DNA of 64,000 nucleotides from Chthonomonadaceae bacterium (GTDB lineage Bacteria > Armatimonadota > Chthonomonadetes > Chthonomonadales > Chthonomonadaceae), in NCBI GenBank assembly GCA_027459665.1, contig DAIDHN010000002.1, positions 62,001-126,000 of the forward strand, read 5' to 3'. Positions 8,555 to 16,997 of the stretch are shown one piece after another (within the stretch, counting starts at the first letter, position 1; each line of letters starts with the position of its first letter). The position numbers and the translations under genes were made by a program. The notes under the pieces are model-generated. The model was not told where the DNA came from. It searched no databases and was given only the letters and a program-made list of their open reading frames with translations.

Positions 8555-9477
8555 GCTTTTCCATTCCGTTCCACCGTATTCAAAAATACTTCTTCCAGTG
8601 ACCGGCGCGCACTCTTAAAGCCTCTTATCTGTACTCCAGATTCTTTTGCAGCTTCAAACAGCATTTTGCCTGCTACAGTATCTGCAGGAAAGCTTACCTG
8701 CAGTCTGCTCCCTTCTGTATGCAGTACCTGCACACCTTTCTGAGCGAGGCAATGTGCGAAGGCGGCGTTAGTCTCGCGAAGTTCAACATCCATCAAACCA
8801 GAGTCTGCTTTTTGCAGATCTTCTACTGTTCCCTCTGTCGCTACATGCCCGCCCTGCATTACTATTATTCGATCGCAGACCTTTTCAACATCTGGCAGCA
8901 GGTGGGAAGAAACTATGACATTCACACCCTTTCCGCGTGATATATCTCGAATCAGCGCCAGCATTTCATCCCTGCCCACCGGGTCGAGACCATTGGTTGG
9001 CTCATCCAGAAATACAAGTTCAGGGCCGTGTACAAGCGCTTGTGCAAGCTTGATGCGCTGCAGCATGCCAGTAGAGTACGTTTCTACATTGCGGTACCGC
9101 GCTTCACCCAAACCGCAGTATTCCAATACCTCATGCGCTCTCCCCATTGCATAGCTCGCTGGCATACCGGCAAGTTCCCCGGCATAAGCAACAAAGGTAA
9201 CAGCATTTATTCCCGGAATATGACAATCCAACTCTGGCATCAAGCCTATGTGCTGGCGTATTGCCAAACTCTCATTCACACAGTTTTTACCCAGCACACT
9301 GCAAATCCCGCTGGCAGGGCGCACAAAGCCAAGCAGAGTTTTGATTAGTGTTGTTTTACCTGCCCCATTTGGTCCAAGCAGACCAATGCAACCCTCAGGT
9401 ATTTCTAGGTCTATGCCATCCAGTGCTATGCGCGCGCCATAACGTACTGTGAGAGATGAAATGGAAACAACTGTCAA
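8551..9477 (-). CDS. ABC transporter ATP-binding protein
   Basis: 308 residues from a TTG start at 9477, chosen because AAGGAG lies 6 bases upstream; a longer reading to 9534 has no ribosome site. Walker A GPNGAGKTT, signature YSTGMLQR, Walker B VFLDEPTNGLD and switch HLL are intact. The C-terminal extension of about 85 residues is of the CcmA type. First gene of the ABC-2 operon. The 124 bases upstream separate it from pafA, which is transcribed in the same direction, so read-through from the proteasome operon is possible. Confidence 0.88.
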   Translation of the reverse strand: MTVVSISSLTVRYGARIALDGIDLEIPEGCIGLLGPNGAGKTTLIKTLLGFVRPASGICSVLGKNCVNESLAIRQHIGLMPELDCHIPGINAVTFVAYAGELAGMPASYAMGRAHEVLEYCGLGEARYRNVETYSTGMLQRIKLAQALVHGPELVFLDEPTNGLDPVGRDEMLALIRDISRGKGVNVIVSSHLLPDVEKVCDRIIVMQGGHVATEGTVEDLQKADSGLMDVELRETNAAFAHCLAQKGVQVLHTEGSRLQVSFPADTVAGKMLFEAAKESGVQIRGFKSARRSLEEVFLNTVERNGKA

Positions 9478-9601
9478 ATCAGGCTCCTTGCCAGTAACAA
9501 AAGAGTTTAGGCAATACCGCAGGGTACTCTCCAAAGAGAGATCATGATGTGTACGGAATAAACTTCAATGCGGTTTCATTAAAATTCTGCAATATTATAC
9601 A

Positions 9602-11080
9602 TTATGCTGTTGTACTGCGCATAAAACGCACTGCTTCTTTTTCATAGGTATGAAAAGGGTTTTTCAAATCTAGCTGACGGTTCCGCTCAATATACACCGC
9701 ATCCCAGTCTATAATATATCTTGCCCCTGGCCTGCTAAGCAATTGCGTTACAATCTGTCCCCGTGCAAATGCTCTCGTATTGTCTGGAGGAGCAAGCAGC
9801 GCTTTCTCTATATCTTCATCACTGCACAGACGCTGCAGGGCGCCCGCCTGCTCAAGTGCATAACTCAAACCTTTGTCAGGGCTGACATTGTGGTATTCCA
9901 GATCAAGGCTCTGCATAACATCATCCGTCCAGCAAACATTGTTTTCCTGCATGTACTGCATGTACAATGTTTTTTTGGCTGCCCAGTCCAAACGATCTGC
10001 GGTGCTGAGAGGGTCCTGCTCCAAATCATTCAGTGTTCTCTCCCATTCTCTTAAAACCATATCGGTTTGCGCATCTTTCCTGCCTAAATACCGTTTTGCC
10101 GCATCCAGATACCTGCGCTGCAAGTCGATAGCGCTAATCACTCTGCCATTGCGCAGCCGCACTGGCCACTTCATTTTTTGGTCTCGTGATACCTGGCGCA
10201 AGGTTTCCAGCGGGTCTGCCAGTTCCATATCAGGCGGGGCAACGCCTTCTTCAATCAAATCAAGCACCAGACTGGTAGTGCCTACTTTCAGCATGCAGGC
10301 ATACTCGCTCATGTTGCTTTCGCCAAAAAGAATATGCAGGCGATGCAAATTGGAATAAGAGTAGTAGGAATCCCATTTAGGATTGATTATCGCTCTGTTA
10401 AAACGCACTCTGCTGCTAATGGTCTTTACAATATGGTCTGCACGCTGTGAAAGCTGAAAACCTGCCTCGTTATCTATTTCTACACCGTAAAAATTAGATA
10501 CCCAAACATAGTCAACTTCATGTTCTCCCAGCGACATTACATTGTTCTTACTGGAAGGGCGTACCAGCCTGTGCCCGCCTACTCTGCCTATACCGGCAAA
10601 AATCTGACGAGTCACCAAAAAAGGCAGCAGAAAAGTAAGTGCATCGGTAAAAAAACGATCTTCAATTTGCACCAGATAGTTTTCATGGCAGCCAAAAGTA
10701 TGCCCGCCAAAGTGGTCTATACTGTTGTTATGAAAACTGGCAAGGTCTTCCAGATTCAATTCCTGCAGTAGTTGGGCAAGCATAATTCTGCCCACTCTGT
10801 CATATCGTACCAGGTCGAGAAGATCGGTACATTCGGGCGTAGCGTATTCCTCATGGCTTCCTACTGCGTCTATATAAAGCCTGCCCCCATTGCGCAAAAA
10901 ACCACCTGCCCGAGCAGGTTCAAAAGCATAATCTCTGGCATGCAGGTCTATTACGCCAAGTTTTTTCTGGTAAAAGGCATAGTCCTTTACCTGCTCAACC
11001 ACCTCTTCAGGTGTGCCGGCTGCAGCATCGTTTACCATACAGCCAAACTCGGTTTCAATGCCAAAGATTCTTTTTTCCAT
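9602..11080 (-). CDS. pafA: Pup/UBact-protein ligase PafA
   Basis: 492 residues, close to PafA length elsewhere. The glutamine-synthetase-like fold begins with FGIETEFG (Mg/ATP-binding Glu residues) and continues to RLYIDAVGSHEEYATPEC, which contains the catalytic Asp and lacks the long loop that marks Dop. Other landmarks are SIDHFGGHTFGCHENY and the C-terminal region ending KEAVRFMRSTTA. It forms the isopeptide bond between the C-terminal Glu of the modifier and a substrate lysine. It starts 2 bases after prcA and is the last gene of the proteasome operon. Confidence 0.95.
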   Translation of the reverse strand: MEKRIFGIETEFGCMVNDAAAGTPEEVVEQVKDYAFYQKKLGVIDLHARDYAFEPARAGGFLRNGGRLYIDAVGSHEEYATPECTDLLDLVRYDRVGRIMLAQLLQELNLEDLASFHNNSIDHFGGHTFGCHENYLVQIEDRFFTDALTFLLPFLVTRQIFAGIGRVGGHRLVRPSSKNNVMSLGEHEVDYVWVSNFYGVEIDNEAGFQLSQRADHIVKTISSRVRFNRAIINPKWDSYYSYSNLHRLHILFGESNMSEYACMLKVGTTSLVLDLIEEGVAPPDMELADPLETLRQVSRDQKMKWPVRLRNGRVISAIDLQRRYLDAAKRYLGRKDAQTDMVLREWERTLNDLEQDPLSTADRLDWAAKKTLYMQYMQENNVCWTDDVMQSLDLEYHNVSPDKGLSYALEQAGALQRLCSDEDIEKALLAPPDNTRAFARGQIVTQLLSRPGARYIIDWDAVYIERNRQLDLKNPFHTYEKEAVRFMRSTTA

Positions 11081-11082
11081 GT

Positions 11083-11865
11083 TCAGTCCAGTTTCAGCAG
11101 CAGGGGCTTCAGTTCGATTTCCGAGAACAGTCGAAAACGCACTTCTGCATTGGCGCGTCTTTCCAGCAAACCTACTTCAAGAGCGCCTGTTTTCAATTCA
11201 TCTTTCAAAAAAATTATCTCTGCATTTTCATCGCTCACTCTCAGAGGGCTGTGCAAATCATCCTCTTCATCGCGCCTGCCCGTCAACAGTTCACGCGCCC
11301 CTGCTGCCCATGCTGTCAGGGCATTCCACATGGCATCCTCAATCGATATGTTTTTGTCTGTTTCGCCAAGTACTTCCATCATTTTGTCTTCACTTACCTG
11401 CGTGCCTGAAATAACGGCACAGCCTGTAAAATGACGAAACTCACCATCATAGTTAAGGGTATAAAAGCCATCTCTAGAAGGGGTGCGCCCCATTTCTGCA
11501 AAAAGCGCACGTATTACCACCGGAACATACATTTGGTCGCCAAATGCTTTCTTTAAGGTAGGGCTGAGACCAAAACCCACCAGCCTCTGCAGAGTTACGT
11601 CATCGGGGCTTCTTTCAAACCCTTCCTGGTGTGCCTGCTGAATGGCAGCAAGACGCACGTTTTCTATATCCGACTGTTTGCCAATGGCAGCAAACATCTG
11701 CCTGTCATATATTTCGTATATCTTACGCTGGCTTCGTCGAACAGTAAGCAGAAGCAAGCCATGGCGGCAGCATATGCCAACAACAGGGCTACCCGATCTT
11801 AGCCCTTCTTCTACATAATCTTTGCGATGGGCAATTGCTTCATTGATGTCGTATGGAGTGTACAC
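11083..11865 (-). CDS. prcA: 20S proteasome alpha subunit
   Basis: 260 residues. The N-terminus MYTPYDINEAIAHRKDYVEEGLRSGSP matches bacterial alpha subunits, which start with the gate-forming tail and helix H0. It lacks an N-terminal threonine nucleophile, so it should be structural, forming the outer rings that gate the chamber and dock the ATPase. The GTG start at 11865 has GAGG 7 bases upstream and lies 2 bases after the prcB stop. The charged C-terminal extension (TGRRDEEDD onward) is longer than the core fold requires. Confidence 0.93.
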   Translation of the reverse strand: MYTPYDINEAIAHRKDYVEEGLRSGSPVVGICCRHGLLLLTVRRSQRKIYEIYDRQMFAAIGKQSDIENVRLAAIQQAHQEGFERSPDDVTLQRLVGFGLSPTLKKAFGDQMYVPVVIRALFAEMGRTPSRDGFYTLNYDGEFRHFTGCAVISGTQVSEDKMMEVLGETDKNISIEDAMWNALTAWAAGARELLTGRRDEEDDLHSPLRVSDENAEIIFLKDELKTGALEVGLLERRANAEVRFRLFSEIELKPLLLKLD

Positions 11866-11867
11866 GT

Positions 11868-12662
11868 TCAGCCTCTTCCTTGTTCTATTCGGTTCACCAC
11901 AGTACGTAAATCCGCCTCACTCACATCTTCAATTCCCTTAGCGGTTATAGTGCGCGCAAGCGGAAGTATTTTGCTCCATCCACCGGTTGCCGCATCCAAA
12001 TCGGCGGCAATATCCAGCAGAAGCAGTGCCTCCTGCAGTGCCTCATCACGGCTCATCTGATGAAAGGGCTTCTTAGTTTTCACGATGTAGTCAAAAATAC
12101 CTCTAATCTGCATTGAGCCACTGCCTGCCGCACCAAACTCTGTGCTTTCAAACCTGGCCCCCATCCCATCGTAAAAAAAGATACGCCCCTCATTCGCTTC
12201 CAGATCAAAGGTAACCAGAATAGGTATAAACCCGCCGATACCCTGCAGTGCCTCTGGTATGCCGGCGCGAACCACCTTGGTCAGCTCGGCCAGTTTTCCT
12301 TCCAAACTCATAGGCTGCAGGTAGGTTCGTTCGAACAGTTTGAACGAAGTGCGCAGGTAGCGAACTACCTCCATTGCGCGTGCAAATGAGCCTGATATAG
12401 CCAATAGCGTGTAATCATCTACCGAGAGTACCTTGTCTGCCTTGTCATACATCACCGAAAAGTTGGCTGTAGCCCTTCTGTCTCCTACCGCAAGCACACC
12501 CTCATCGTATTTGACTGCTATTACAGTAGTGCCATGCACCTCAAGAGTATTTGGGCTGGCAAACAAATCTGCCTGATGCACCGGAGTCTGCCTGGTAAGC
12601 GGATGCCCGTGTTGCTCGAGCAGACTCCAGAGATCGCCACCTGTTTCACGGGAAGAAAACAT
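11868..12662 (-). CDS. prcB: 20S proteasome beta subunit (catalytic)
   Basis: 264 residues with a 44-residue propeptide ending EVHG, then Thr45 as the N-terminal nucleophile after autocleavage (TTVIAVKYDEG). Counting from that Thr, Asp17 (GDRRAT) and Lys33 (DKADKVL) fall exactly at the canonical catalytic positions, and GSGS lies later in the chain, so the enzyme should be active. It forms the inner rings of the 20S core. It starts 2 bases after ubact; prcB-prcA order is standard. Confidence 0.95.
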   Translation of the reverse strand: MFSSRETGGDLWSLLEQHGHPLTRQTPVHQADLFASPNTLEVHGTTVIAVKYDEGVLAVGDRRATANFSVMYDKADKVLSVDDYTLLAISGSFARAMEVVRYLRTSFKLFERTYLQPMSLEGKLAELTKVVRAGIPEALQGIGGFIPILVTFDLEANEGRIFFYDGMGARFESTEFGAAGSGSMQIRGIFDYIVKTKKPFHQMSRDEALQEALLLLDIAADLDAATGGWSKILPLARTITAKGIEDVSEADLRTVVNRIEQGRG

Positions 12663-12664
12663 CG

Positions 12665-12853
12665 TTATTCCCCGCTCCGCTGCCGGTAGCGGCGGGCTGC
12701 ATCAGGGTCTACCCTGCGCATGCGGCGCAGCAGGTCACTGGTATCTGGGCGCTTTACATCAGGTTTGCCGGGGCCGTCGCCATCGCCTTCCTTACGAGCA
12801 GGTTCAACAGGCTGAACAGGCAGTTGTCTTCGTTCTTCAGCACGCATTTCCAT
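12665..12853 (-). CDS. UBact, Pup-like protein modifier
   Basis: 62 residues. ATG 12853 is chosen because GGAGGT lies exactly 7 bases upstream (a GTG three codons earlier overlaps that site). The N-terminal half is charged and disordered (MRAEERRQLPVQ, GDGDGPGKPDVK); the C-terminal half is the conserved helix-forming block RPDTSDLLRRMRRVDP followed by RRYRQRSGE. It ends in Gly-Glu, so unlike many actinobacterial Pups ending in Gln it needs no deamidation before ligation. This matches the UBact family described from Nitrospirae, Armatimonadetes and related phyla. The start lies inside the end of dop, implying coupled translation. Confidence 0.93.
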   Translation of the reverse strand: MEMRAEERRQLPVQPVEPARKEGDGDGPGKPDVKRPDTSDLLRRMRRVDPDAARRYRQRSGE

Positions 12854-14387
12854 TTTCTTCACCTCCAGACCTTCGTTTTATTTCCGAACCAGGCTGCAGC
12901 AAATCTACAACCTGAGCAAGGCTGCGAGCCACTTGAAACTCTTCATTCAGCAGACGCACATTGTCTTCCACCAGAGGATTCATATCGAATAAAAGGTCTT
13001 CTTCGTTATGACGAAACAATACTCCATTCCAGCCGATCGCCCTTATAGAGGCTGCAAAACGCTCTACAAACAAGCCGCGCAGAAAAGCGCGGGTATCTGC
13101 TGGCGGGCAGGTAATTGCCGACTGTACGCGTGCCTCTGTTACCAGAGTTCGCATTTCTCCCGCCTGCAGCAGTGCATGGTACAACCCGGCTTCAGGGTCT
13201 ATATTATGATATGCGAGGTCTAGGCTCTGCATGTGAGGGTCATTCCATGCCAGCTTTTCTTCTATACCAAACTCGTTCAGCAGTTGATACTTGGCCACCC
13301 AGTCAAGCCTGTCAGCCGCTTCCATAGGGTCTCTGGCTAGTACATTCAGTATATTTTCCCATTCTGCAAGCGTCCATCGTATATCTTCATCTGTTTCCTC
13401 ACTCAAGTACCTGTGCGCCTGATCCAGATAAATACGTTGAATTTCCAGTGCGGTAACAGGAGTTCCATTTTCCCGTTCGGCAGACTGCTTCAGGGTGATG
13501 TCCCTCGAAAACAGCCGAGCAGCACGCACCGGGTCACGCAGTCGCAACAGCGGCTCCGCCCCTTTTTCCAGCATGGCTAGTACTACGGCGGTAGTGCCTG
13601 TTTTCAGGGCTGTCGCGTATTCACTCATGTTTGCGTCGCCGCAAATTACGTGAAGTCTTCTGTAGCGGCTGGGTGTAGCATGAGGCTCATCGCGAGTATT
13701 CACCAGCGGGCGGTTATGCAAAGTATCTACGCTTGCTTCTATTGCCATGTAATCGGCCCGCTGCGACATTTGGAAGAGGTTTGCTTCGCTGCCAGATATA
13801 TTTTCAACACCACTCTTGCCTGCCCCTGCAAATATACAGCGAGAGGCAAAAAAAGGCAGCAGCATGGCAATCAGCATTTCAGGCAAAACATCGCGCAGGG
13901 TGAGATAACATTCATGCGTGCCATAACTGGCGCCATGAAAATCTGTGTTGTTTTTGTAGATGGTTACTGCACGACTGGTTTGCTCACTGCGCTTTTTTGC
14001 AGCTTCCCATACTATGCGTTCACCAGCTTTGTCGTGGGCAACCAAATCACGCAACATGCGGCATTCAGGGGTAGAGTACTCAGGGTGGCCATGGTCATTG
14101 TAAAAACGAGCGCCATTTGCAAGAACCCTGTCGTTGCGCTCCTCCTCCCTGCTCATCGGCTTGCTGCCAGGCAAATCAAATTTGGCATCATCCGGGTTGG
14201 TGCTGAGGTGTTTTACTGTAAAACCACGCATATCACGGCGAGGGTCTTCACCATGATAATTCCAGCCGCTTACTTGCGGACCGGGTACGCCTCTTATAAG
14301 CGCCATCGACTCGCTCACCCAGTCAGAAGCGTTCAGACCCTCTGCCACTATACCGTATTCGGTTTCAATACCCAGTAGTCTATCCAT
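12837..14387 (-). CDS. dop: Dop, deamidase/depupylase of the modifier
   Basis: 516 residues. Shares the PafA/glutamine-synthetase fold (LLGIETEYGI at the N-terminus, DHGHPEYSTPEC with the catalytic Asp), but has the long insertion that identifies Dop between them (about residues 36-80, including GEDPRRDMRGF). Other landmarks are NNTDFHGASYGTHECYL and CGDANMSEYATALKTGT. Because the modifier already ends in Glu, deamidation is not needed and the likely job is removing UBact from substrates. The 3' end overlaps ubact by 17 bases; the gene begins 11 bases after arc. Confidence 0.93.
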   Translation of the reverse strand: MDRLLGIETEYGIVAEGLNASDWVSESMALIRGVPGPQVSGWNYHGEDPRRDMRGFTVKHLSTNPDDAKFDLPGSKPMSREEERNDRVLANGARFYNDHGHPEYSTPECRMLRDLVAHDKAGERIVWEAAKKRSEQTSRAVTIYKNNTDFHGASYGTHECYLTLRDVLPEMLIAMLLPFFASRCIFAGAGKSGVENISGSEANLFQMSQRADYMAIEASVDTLHNRPLVNTRDEPHATPSRYRRLHVICGDANMSEYATALKTGTTAVVLAMLEKGAEPLLRLRDPVRAARLFSRDITLKQSAERENGTPVTALEIQRIYLDQAHRYLSEETDEDIRWTLAEWENILNVLARDPMEAADRLDWVAKYQLLNEFGIEEKLAWNDPHMQSLDLAYHNIDPEAGLYHALLQAGEMRTLVTEARVQSAITCPPADTRAFLRGLFVERFAASIRAIGWNGVLFRHNEEDLLFDMNPLVEDNVRLLNEEFQVARSLAQVVDLLQPGSEIKRRSGGEENGNAC

Positions 14388-14398
14388 TGTTAGCCTTG

Positions 14399-16183
14399 CT
14401 AAATTATGTTTCTTCTGCTTTCCTGCGGGCTTCTTTTGCCGCGTACAGGTTTTACAGTAACAACATTTTCAGGCTCATAGTCAAGCAGTTTGAGCCAGTC
14501 TTCTATGTTGTCTCCCTTCGGGAAGATTTCATTCTCCTTAAACTCTATGCGTACAGCCTGCTCAATGTCGGCTGTTGAGATGCCTTCTTCCTCCGAACGA
14601 CGCTCAATGCTGCGCTTAATCGCAAAATCTTTGGCGCGTTCTACCACCGATTTGATTAATGCTCCGCTAATCAGGTCTTTCCAGTAAAGGGTTTCGGTGC
14701 TGCCATTTCTCAAAAACACCTCCAGAAACTCTGTTTCATGTGAGCGGCGGTAGGTATATTCTGTGGCTCGATCAAGCAGCTCATCCATTACTGCAGTGCA
14801 GTCTCCCTTGTAGCTGCGTATCAGTTCAGGATCAAGCGGTATGCCTGAAAGGTATATGCGGTAAATGTCACGCGTGGCCCGGCGGTCTGGGCGAACCACT
14901 TTGACTTTGCGGTCGATGCGTTCTGGCCGAAGGATGGCGGGGTCTATGTAGTCTGGGCGGTTGGAAGTAAGCATCACCACTACGTTGTCCAGGCTCACAA
15001 GGCCATCCATTTCAGCGCAAAACTGCGGTACAAGCGTATTCGAGATGTTGAGAAAACGCCCGCTGCTTCTGGTACGCAGCAGCGACTCAGCTTCATCTAT
15101 GAAAATGAAAACCAGTCTTCCTTCCTTGGCTTTTTCTCTTGCCTGTGCAAAAATCTCTCTTACCTGTCTTTCGCTTTCACCAAGCCACATGTTGAGAATC
15201 TTTGGCCCATTGATGTACATAAAGTATTCTCTTACATCCCGCCCTGTTCGTTCACGGTATTCCTGGGTCAAATTATAGGCGGTGGCCTTACCAATCAGAG
15301 TCTTTCCACATCCGGGGGGGCCAAACAGAAGTATCCCCTTCATCGGTCGTTTGCCAAAACGCTCGAACAGTTCAGGATGCAGCAACGGCAGTTCAATGGC
15401 ATCTCGAATTACCGAAATAACCTCGTCCTGCCCTCCAATCTTATTCCAGGGCAGCACCGGCACATCTTCCAAAAAGTAATCATTTACCTCTTTTGCAGGG
15501 AAGTGCTCAAGAGCAACCTTGAAATTAGGTTCCATTCTTACTTCTGAACCAGCTTTCAGCGGTGTATCGAGTAAATTTTCTCCACGATACACAATGCGAG
15601 ACTGCATACCCTGCGCATCCATAGATACTCGCAAGCGGCCATCTTCCAGTACTTCAGATATCTTGACAATAGCACCGCCCAGCGCATAACCTAAATCACC
15701 CACTACGGCAAATGCCTCGTTTACTTTTACTTGAGTACCAATATTAAACTTCTGATTTTCCAGTTTAGGGTCTATATTCGCTATGTATTCCTGATCGCCC
15801 AGTGAGATGCGGGCAGCAACGCCTTGTTTTTCTTCGGTTTCAACGGCAAACAGCCTGCGACGCGGCTTTTTTTCTTCTGGTGCAACTATGCCTAAAAAAA
15901 CACCAATGCGATTTGCAGGCGCAGTGAGCTTGTTGTATGCCTCTTCAAATTCGGAGAGCATTTTACGCGCCTCGTCCATCATGGCCTCATCTGTCTCCAA
16001 CTGTTCCCGAAGGGCAAGCAAATGCGCCTGTCTGTTGTCGCTGCGCGGCGTCATGCGAATAATTTCATCCAGTATCCAGAGCGCGCGCAGCTGCATTTCT
16101 ACATCATCTCCAGATGAGTTGTAACTGGAATTGGAATGGTTATTGTCGTCCTGGGGCTGATTGCGATCCGGATTTTTTCTCAT
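14399..16183 (-). CDS. arc: Proteasome-associated AAA+ ATPase (ARC/Mpa)
   Basis: 594 residues. Order: low-complexity Asn/Ser N-terminus (1-30), coiled coil (about 31-88), tandem OB domains (about 92-240), AAA+ module with Walker A GPPGCGKT (288-295), Walker B FIFIDEAE (Asp363, Glu364) and arginine-finger region LRPERIDRK, then a C-terminal tail. It captures the tagged protein through the coiled coil, unfolds it and feeds it to the core. Most bacterial relatives end in a penultimate-tyrosine docking motif (GQYL-like); this one ends SRRNII. SD GGAG is 8 bases upstream. First gene of the operon. Confidence 0.94.
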   Translation of the reverse strand: MRKNPDRNQPQDDNNHSNSSYNSSGDDVEMQLRALWILDEIIRMTPRSDNRQAHLLALREQLETDEAMMDEARKMLSEFEEAYNKLTAPANRIGVFLGIVAPEEKKPRRRLFAVETEEKQGVAARISLGDQEYIANIDPKLENQKFNIGTQVKVNEAFAVVGDLGYALGGAIVKISEVLEDGRLRVSMDAQGMQSRIVYRGENLLDTPLKAGSEVRMEPNFKVALEHFPAKEVNDYFLEDVPVLPWNKIGGQDEVISVIRDAIELPLLHPELFERFGKRPMKGILLFGPPGCGKTLIGKATAYNLTQEYRERTGRDVREYFMYINGPKILNMWLGESERQVREIFAQAREKAKEGRLVFIFIDEAESLLRTRSSGRFLNISNTLVPQFCAEMDGLVSLDNVVVMLTSNRPDYIDPAILRPERIDRKVKVVRPDRRATRDIYRIYLSGIPLDPELIRSYKGDCTAVMDELLDRATEYTYRRSHETEFLEVFLRNGSTETLYWKDLISGALIKSVVERAKDFAIKRSIERRSEEEGISTADIEQAVRIEFKENEIFPKGDNIEDWLKLLDYEPENVVTVKPVRGKRSPQESRRNII

Positions 16184-16283
16184 TCACTTCTCCTCAACTG
16201 TCCCTGTTTGGTGCAAAATAGAAAGCAGTTAGGCTCTGTGCCTTATGTGTTTCATATGCTGCTGTTAGAGACTCTTACGGATA

Positions 16284-16323
16284 GGGAGAGGTAGAAGTTT
16301 CTACACGCTTCCACAGCTCTCCC
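16284..16323 (-). terminator. Branched hairpin between leuD and arc
   Basis: GGGAGAG (16284-16290) pairs with CTCTCCC (16317-16323), enclosing a second perfect hairpin GTAGAA-GT-TTCTAC. It lies downstream of leuD and upstream of arc on the same strand. There is no U tract, so it may attenuate or stabilise the 3' end rather than terminate alone. Confidence 0.4.
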
Positions 16324-16364
16324 TCGTCCTCTGCTCTGTACTACTAGCAATCAATCGGTTAGCA

Positions 16365-16380
16365 GATTGAATATTCAATC
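16365..16380. repeat. Perfect 16-bp palindrome spanning the leuD stop
   Basis: GATTGAAT followed immediately by its reverse complement ATTCAATC; the leuD stop codon is inside. It could be a protein-binding site or part of the 3' end structure. Confidence 0.4.
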
Positions 16381-16995
16381 AAAAACAGGCACTCCCTTCA
16401 CCCAGGCAGGTCGTTTTGCCTCATATGCATCTATGTACTTGCTCTGCTGCAGGGTAAGCCCAATATCATCCAACCCCTCAAGCAGACACTTCCGGCGAAA
16501 AGCGTCTATGCTGAAGTGGTACTGCCCTCCATGGCTGTCTGTTACTGTAAGAGCTTCAAGGTCAACTGTAATCTGGCCGACGGCTTCGTTTTCGGCCAGC
16601 GCCATCAACTTCTGTACTTCTTCTTCAGTAAGTGTTACCGGCAGCAAACCGTTTTGAAAACAGTTGTTGTAGAAAATATCTGCATAAGAGGGAGCAATTA
16701 CCACCCTAAAGCCATAATCTTTCAATGCCCAGGGCGCATGCTCGCGAGAAGAACCACATCCAAAGTTTCGCCCTGCCAGTAAAATAGGTGCCCCTGCATA
16801 GGCTGGCTTATTGAGAATAAAATCAGGGCTTGGCGTTTCTGTGCCAGGGACATATCTCCAGTCAAAAAACAGAAATTTGCCAAACCCCGTGCGCTCAATG
16901 CGCTTAAGAAACTGTTTGGGCACAATCTGGTCTGTATCTACATTTGCACGGTTCAACGGTGCAGCAACTCCAGTTACTTTGCGAAAAGATTCCAT
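16375..16995 (-). CDS. leuD: 3-isopropylmalate dehydratase small subunit
   Basis: 206 residues, the usual length of bacterial LeuD. Conserved blocks: [17 protein letters not shown] at the N-terminus, [21 protein letters not shown] (swivel-domain active-site Ser/Arg region) and [19 protein letters not shown]. With LeuC it isomerises 2-isopropylmalate to 3-isopropylmalate in leucine synthesis. It starts 2 bases after leuC, so both are made from one message. Confidence 0.96.
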   Translation of the reverse strand: MESFRKVTGVAAPLNRANVDTDQIVPKQFLKRIERTGFGKFLFFDWRYVPGTETPSPDFILNKPAYAGAPILLAGRNFGCGSSREHAPWALKDYGFRVVIAPSYADIFYNNCFQNGLLPVTLTEEEVQKLMALAENEAVGQITVDLEALTVTDSHGGQYHFSIDAFRRKCLLEGLDDIGLTLQQSKYIDAYEAKRPAWVKGVPVFD

Positions 16996-16997
16996 GT

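Noticed and set aside
10772-11434. 220-codon frame on the plus strand across pafA and prcA
   Set aside because: Spans two real genes on the other strand and has low-complexity Ser/Phe composition; a shadow frame.
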